DNA of 19,063 nucleotides from JAAYCI01 sp964370195 (lineage in GTDB: Bacteria > Bacillota > Clostridia > Oscillospirales > Ruminococcaceae): NCBI GenBank assembly GCA_964370195.1, contig CAYJIH010000036.1, positions 1 to 19,063 on the forward strand. The letters run 5' to 3'. The notes beneath the pieces were generated by a model that saw only the letters and a list, made by a program, of their open reading frames with translations, did no database searches and was not told where the DNA came from. Made by a program: the position numbers and the translations under genes. Shown here piece by piece: positions 15,477 through 19,063 of the stretch. The first letter of the stretch is position 1. Each line of letters opens with the position of its first letter.

Positions 15477-16531
15477 GCGTGGGCCTCCCGTCCGCTACTA
15501 AAGGCTAAAATTTCCATTGCAACGCGTTTTGCGTCGGCAACGCTTTCGCAAATGGTCATGGGCCGCCGTGCACAGCCGGCCACAAACAACCCGGTGGTCA
15601 TCGAATCCACCCCTGCGTCTAAAAAACCAAGCGCATTTTGCGAAAGCCCCATAATGTCGGCCAAATGTGCATTGCTTGTTGGCGGATAAATGCCTTCGCA
15701 CAGCACGATGTGTGTATACGGGCGGCTTTGCAAGCCTCCACCGGGGCTGGCATAAAAAAGGCTGGCAGGCGCACCGGCTTGCACACGAAGTGGGCGGCTT
15801 GCCACCAGTTCCACATCCAGTGCCTCCAACTGCTGAAAATCCAGCGCACCTGCTACAATTTGCAGCTCCATATAATAATACGCAAGATGGCACGCCGGGT
15901 AAAATGTGCGCAGCAAATGAAGCAAACGCAACGTGTAGGCACAACAAACGCGCGAGCAAAAAAAGCTGTCTTGCTGAACATCGCGAGAGCCAACGCACCC
16001 AAGAAACGCCACAGACTGCGGCTCTGTATCAAACAATTTCCCGCGGCGACGGCGCGCAAGCTGCGCTTCCATCTGCCTGCCCGACAACACGCTGTTCGGC
16101 GCTTTGTGGTGCGCTTCTATTTGCAAGTGCGACGAAAAACCGGCCTTGCCGCCATCAAAACCCGTGGCCACCACCACCGCCTGCAATCGCTCAAAACGCA
16201 CAGGCCCCTCTTTTGTGCGCAGCACCACACAATACGCATGCATGCCACCGCGAATATCCCACACATTTGCGTTGTAAACAATTTGTATCAACGGGTGTGT
16301 TAACACTTTGGAAAACAATTCGCCCAAAAGGCAAACGCCGCAGTTTTGGCACACACCATGCACGGCTTTGCACCCGTATTGTTCGGCATGGCCACCCAGC
16401 TGCCCGCTGCGCTCGGCCAGCACCACAGGCAGCCCCCCTTCGGCCAACTGGTAAGCCGCGGCGCAACCGGCCGTGCCCGCCCCCAAAACCAAAGCGCGCG
16501 CCGCATGGCGTTGCCGTGTATACTGTTGCAT
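15473..16531 (-). CDS. QmoA/HdrA-like FAD flavoprotein, first gene of the operon
   Basis: This 352-residue protein is an HdrA-type flavin domain without ferredoxin domains. The FAD motif LGAGTAG is at 16-22. A cysteine patch GVCQNCGVC (Cys61, 64, 67) stands where HdrA has its DCxxC motif. GCVGSRD (178-184) and FFCSRVCC (190-197) are HdrA signatures, and FVAGC with following residues (316-330) closes the FAD site. It overlaps the QmoB-like gene by 4 bases, so both parts of an HdrA-like unit are made together. The ATG at 16531 is preceded by AGGGG eight bases away; a GTG at 16540 sits too close to that site. In sulfate reducers QmoA works at the membrane quinone pool, but no QmoC-like membrane subunit is present here. 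Confidence 0.82.
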   Translation of the reverse strand: MQQYTRQRHAARALVLGAGTAGCAAAYQLAEGGLPVVLAERSGQLGGHAEQYGCKAVHGVCQNCGVCLLGELFSKVLTHPLIQIVYNANVWDIRGGMHAYCVVLRTKEGPVRFERLQAVVVATGFDGGKAGFSSHLQIEAHHKAPNSVLSGRQMEAQLARRRRGKLFDTEPQSVAFLGCVGSRDVQQDSFFCSRVCCAYTLRLLHLLRTFYPACHLAYYYMELQIVAGALDFQQLEALDVELVASRPLRVQAGAPASLFYASPGGGLQSRPYTHIVLCEGIYPPTSNAHLADIMGLSQNALGFLDAGVDSMTTGLFVAGCARRPMTICESVADAKRVAMEILAFSSGREAHA

Positions 16532-16601
16532 GAAACACACCCCTTGCCACCGTCAATTTGCGTGCTGTGTATGCACAAATTTCCCATTATTTTCTTTTCC
16601 C

Positions 16602-16629
16602 AGTATAACATATTTAGTAGAAAAAACAA
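16602..16629 (-). promoter_or_regulatory. Extended -10 promoter of the ten-gene methylene-THF reductase operon
   Basis: On the minus strand TTGTTT (16629-16624) and TATACT (16607-16602) are 16 bases apart, and TG one base before the -10 makes it an extended -10. It lies about 70 bases before the first gene. The leader contains no recognised riboswitch. The intergenic region 16532-16925 also contains TGGGAAATT at 16727-16735 and its exact inverse at 16578-16586. Confidence 0.6.
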
Positions 16630-16823
16630 AGATTTTGACTGCCAGAACAAAACCCGTTATCATACGAAATTTTAGCAAACCTAACAAAAAAACTTTCTGT
16701 TTTTTGATTGTTTCGCCTAAAAAAAGTGGGAAATTATGCTAAAAAAACAATGTTTGCAAGGCAAATATACAATGCGCTATGTCTTATAATGACTTTGTTA
16801 ATAAAAATACAATTTAAAAGCCC

Positions 16824-16851
16824 TTGCATTTTGGCAAAACTGTGGCATAAT
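16824..16851 (+). promoter_or_regulatory. Candidate promoter of fhs
   Basis: TTGCAT (16824-16829) and CATAAT (16846-16851) are 16 bases apart, about 75 bases before fhs. A perfect TATAAT at 16785-16790 lacks a good -35, and a TATACTGG at 16866-16873 resembles the -10 region of the divergent operon. Which of the three is used cannot be read from sequence. Confidence 0.5.
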
Positions 16852-16925
16852 ATAGTGATAAAGTGTATACTGGGTGCAGAATTGGTTGCACTCATACACA
16901 TAAATTAGAAGGGTGGAAATGAATC

Positions 16926-18602
16926 ATGGGATTTAAATCTGACATCGAGATCGCACAAGAGACCGAAATGCGGCCCATCGGCGAAATCGCCGACGAATTG
17001 GGCGTTGCAGCGCAATACCGTGAGCCTTACGGCTTCTACAAAGCAAAAGTGGACGACGCTTTATTGCGCGAGAAAAAAGATAGCCCAGACGGCAAACTAA
17101 TTTTGGTGACGGCCATCAACCCAACACCGGCCGGTGAAGGCAAAACCACCACAAGCGTAGGCCTGGCAGACGGCTTGCGTGCCATTGGTAAAAAGAGTGT
17201 TGTTGCACTGCGCGAGCCAAGCCTTGGCCCCGTGTTTGGTGTTAAAGGTGGCGCAGCCGGCGGCGGTTATGCCCAAGTGGTGCCCATGGAAGACATCAAC
17301 CTGCATTTCACAGGCGACTTCCACGCCATTGGCGCAGCAAACAACTTGTTGGCCGCTATGCTAGACAACCACATTTTCCAAGGCAATGCACTGGGCATCG
17401 ATACCCGCCGCATCACCTGGAGACGTGCTGTAGACATGAACGATCGTCAATTGCGTAACATCACAGACGGCCTTGGCGGACGTATCAACGGTGTACCGCG
17501 CGAAGATGGTTTCGACATCACCGTGGCCAGCGAAGTAATGGCTATTTTGTGCTTGTCGGAAGGCATGGCCGATTTGAAAGACCGTCTTTCCCGCATCATC
17601 GTGGGTTACACACGCGACGAACAACCAATTACAGCCGGCCAATTAAACGCACAAGGTGCCATGGCTGCCCTTTTGAAAGATGCCATTAAACCAAACCTCG
17701 TGCAAACACTAGAGCGCACACCGGCCTTTATCCATGGCGGCCCATTTGCAAACATTGCACACGGTTGCAACAGCGTAATGGCCACACGTATGGCCCTTAA
17801 ATTTGGCGATTATGTGGTTACAGAAGCCGGCTTCGGCGCAGACCTTGGCGCTGAGAAATTCCTTGATATCAAGTGCCGTGCCGCTGGCCTGCGCCCAGAT
17901 GCTGTAGTGGTTGTGGCAACCATTCGTGCCCTTAAACATCACGGCGGCGTTGCAAAAGACGAACTGAACAACGAAAACCTCGTTGCTTTAGAAAAAGGCC
18001 TGCCCAACCTTCTTCGCCATGCTGCAAACATTAAAGAAGTGTTTGGCCTGCCCTGCGTAGTGGCTGTAAACGCATTCCCCACCGATACACAAGCCGAGCT
18101 AGATCTTCTTCGCGACAAATGCAAAGAACTTGGCATCAATGTGGCACTTTCCGAAGTGTGGGCAAAAGGCGGCGAAGGCGGCAAAGCTTTGGCCGAAGAA
18201 GTGGTGCGTTTGTGCGACGAGCCAAATGATTTCCGTTTCTGCTATGATGCAGAAGATAGCATTGAAACAAAATTGCGTAAAATTGTACAAAAAGTGTACC
18301 ATGGCTCGGACGTTCAAATCCTGCCTGGTGCTGCAAAACAAATGAAAATGCTGGAAGCACAAGGCTTCGGCAATTTGCCCATCTGCATGGCAAAAACACA
18401 GTACAGCTTCTCAGACAACGCCAAATTGCTTGGCGCACCAGAAGGCTTTGTGCTAAGCGTGCGTAACCTTAAAGTAAGCGCCGGCGCCGGCTTCATCGTG
18501 GCCCTCACAGGCGATATCATGACCATGCCCGGCCTGCCTAAAGTTCCGTCTGCAGAGAAAATCGACGTGGACGAGACCGGCAAAATCACCGGCTTGTTCT
18601 AG
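16926..18602 (+). CDS. fhs: Formate-tetrahydrofolate ligase
   Basis: This 558-residue cytosolic enzyme makes 10-formyl-tetrahydrofolate from formate, tetrahydrofolate and ATP, the entry step of the Wood-Ljungdahl methyl branch. It has the usual family length. The nucleotide loop PTPAGEGKTT is at 66-75 and the conserved segment EPSLGPVFG at 97-105 is followed by a glycine-rich stretch. The C-terminus ends in a normal LPKVPSAEKI region. A GGGTGG purine run lies nine bases before the ATG at 16926; an overlapping ATG at 16919 opens only five codons. It is transcribed away from the metVF operon from a shared intergenic region, which fits co-regulation of the methyl branch. Purine synthesis alone would also need this enzyme, so the neighbours carry the acetogenesis argument. 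Confidence 0.98.
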   Translation: MGFKSDIEIAQETEMRPIGEIADELGVAAQYREPYGFYKAKVDDALLREKKDSPDGKLILVTAINPTPAGEGKTTTSVGLADGLRAIGKKSVVALREPSLGPVFGVKGGAAGGGYAQVVPMEDINLHFTGDFHAIGAANNLLAAMLDNHIFQGNALGIDTRRITWRRAVDMNDRQLRNITDGLGGRINGVPREDGFDITVASEVMAILCLSEGMADLKDRLSRIIVGYTRDEQPITAGQLNAQGAMAALLKDAIKPNLVQTLERTPAFIHGGPFANIAHGCNSVMATRMALKFGDYVVTEAGFGADLGAEKFLDIKCRAAGLRPDAVVVVATIRALKHHGGVAKDELNNENLVALEKGLPNLLRHAANIKEVFGLPCVVAVNAFPTDTQAELDLLRDKCKELGINVALSEVWAKGGEGGKALAEEVVRLCDEPNDFRFCYDAEDSIETKLRKIVQKVYHGSDVQILPGAAKQMKMLEAQGFGNLPICMAKTQYSFSDNAKLLGAPEGFVLSVRNLKVSAGAGFIVALTGDIMTMPGLPKVPSAEKIDVDETGKITGLF

Positions 18603-18626
18603 TATTTCCTTGTGCTTTTAGCCTCT

Positions 18627-18692
18627 AAGGCCGCAGGAGGCTGCCTGCATGCCGGTTTTAAGGCCGCAGGGCGCTGCCCCGCACCCCGCAAT
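18627..18692 (+). repeat. Two tandem, diverged 33-base hairpin units
   Basis: AAGGCCGCAGG occurs at 18627-18637 and 18660-18670, exactly 33 bases apart. Each begins a G/C hairpin: GCAGG/CCTGC in the first unit, GCAGGGC/GCCCCGC in the second. The second belongs to the long inverted repeat copy that follows; the first looks like an extra, diverged duplication. They lie 25 bases past the fhs stop. Confidence 0.6.
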
Positions 18693-18817
18693 TTTTTAAA
18701 AAAAATTGAGTAAAACTTTTGTGCAAGGGCACGTTTTACACGGGTACCTATGGGCAGGTAGCTTTCCTTCACGCAAAAAAACGCGTGAAGAAATGTTTGA
18801 AAGGTTCCCTTCCAAAC
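18666..18817 (-). repeat. Inverted, diverged copy of the structured repeat
   Basis: Read on the minus strand, this copy has hairpins A (18817-18795), B (18790-18767, with extra pairs beyond), C (18708-18689) and D (18682-18666) in the same order as the left copy at 194-340. Spacing between B and D is conserved to within a few bases. Hairpin sequences differ in paired fashion, for example TTCTTCACGC/GCGTGAAG against TTCTTCGTGC/GCACGAAG. As on the left side, the copy sits just past a stop codon and faces the gene, so the fhs transcript would carry its reverse complement. Confidence 0.75.
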
Positions 18818-18886
18818 GGATACTGTGACGAAGGGCTACTTCAAAAAAAACGCTGCGTGCAAAAAGTGGCAACATAGCAAGAAACA

Positions 18887-18915
18887 AACCCGAGAGAGCA
18901 CAGCTCTCTCGGGTT
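18887..18915. terminator. Perfect 13-bp intrinsic terminator-like hairpin
   Basis: AACCCGAGAGAGC (18887-18899) pairs perfectly with GCTCTCTCGGGTT (18903-18915) around the loop ACA. T-rich tracts follow on both strands (AAATTTTGTGTTTTG on plus, TGTTTCTT on minus), so it could end transcripts from either side. It is the strongest terminator candidate downstream of fhs, though 285 bases from its stop. No convincing coding region lies between 18603 and 19063. Confidence 0.7.
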
Positions 18916-19020
18916 AAATTTTGTGTTTTGTATGTTTTGGCAATGTTTATGTTGGTACCATGCCCCACTTGGTATACCCAAAAAACACCCCCTTCGTACA
19001 CGCTAAACAGTCGTTGCACC

Positions 19021-19063
19021 AGACCTTGGGGCACCGCCTGCGGGCTAAAGACCTTGGGGCACC
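19021..19063. repeat. 15-base direct repeat at the window edge, 28-base period
   Basis: AGACCTTGGGGCACC occurs at 19021-19035 and 19049-19063, exactly 28 bases apart, and the second copy ends at the last base of the window. A looser relative may precede it near 19001-19020. This could be the start of a tandem array, but only two good units are visible. Confidence 0.55.

Noticed and set aside
16541..16925. Tetrahydrofolate riboswitch upstream of fhs or the metVF operon
   Set aside because: I searched by eye for the conserved THF riboswitch cores and stems and found none; the region is A/T-rich and mostly unstructured.
18696..19034. 112-residue minus-strand open frame
   Set aside because: It runs through the 13-bp terminator hairpin and the structured repeat and has no recognisable domain.
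19021..19063. CRISPR array
   Set aside because: Only two 15-base units with a 13-base interval are visible, without typical repeat length, spacer length or cas genes.

Overview
The window looks like chromosomal DNA from an anaerobic, probably acetogenic or acetogen-like bacterium. Strong AGGAGG-type ribosome sites, tightly overlapping genes and a BmrCD-like ABC exporter suggest a Firmicute (Clostridia). That placement is an inference, because no rRNA or other marker gene is present. The gene content is dominated by the methyl branch of the Wood-Ljungdahl pathway and its electron supply.

Layout. (1) Positions 1-369 hold no convincing gene. They contain one partial and one apparently complete copy of a hairpin-rich repeat. 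(2) Positions 370-4003, minus strand, encode two overlapping half-transporters that form a heterodimeric ABC exporter with one degenerate ATP site. (3) Positions 4004-4351 hold the exporter promoter, a nested inverted repeat, and the probable terminator of the next operon. (4) Positions 4352-16531, minus strand, form one operon of ten genes. In transcription order these are: a QmoA/HdrA-like flavoprotein, a QmoB/HdrA-like protein ending in an MvhD-like domain, metV, metF, hdrC, a 1467-residue HdrA-GltD-HdrA mosaic, and flxD (mvhD-like), flxC, flxB, flxA. (5) Positions 16532-16925 are a divergent promoter region. (6) fhs (formate-tetrahydrofolate ligase) lies on the plus strand at 16926-18602. 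(7) Positions 18603-19063 hold no convincing gene. They contain an inverted copy of the left-hand repeat, a strong hairpin terminator and a short direct repeat at the window edge.

How it fits together. Fhs activates formate to formyl-tetrahydrofolate. MetF/MetV reduce methylene- to methyl-tetrahydrofolate further along the same branch. The remaining operon genes encode a large set of iron-sulfur and flavin electron carriers. FlxA and the GltD insertion are two predicted NAD(P)H-reactive sites, the HdrA modules are candidate flavin-based bifurcation sites, and MvhD-like, HdrC and Flx subunits are connectors. MetFV-HdrABC-MvhD (Moorella) and FlxABCD-HdrABC (Desulfovibrio) are known separately. 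This window appears to combine the Flx module, a MetFV pair, a QmoAB-like pair and a fused HdrA, with no HdrB. The most interesting prediction is therefore an NAD(P)H-linked, possibly bifurcating methylene-tetrahydrofolate reductase supercomplex. The second notable signal is the flanking repeat, whose two long copies keep the same hairpins through compensating base changes.
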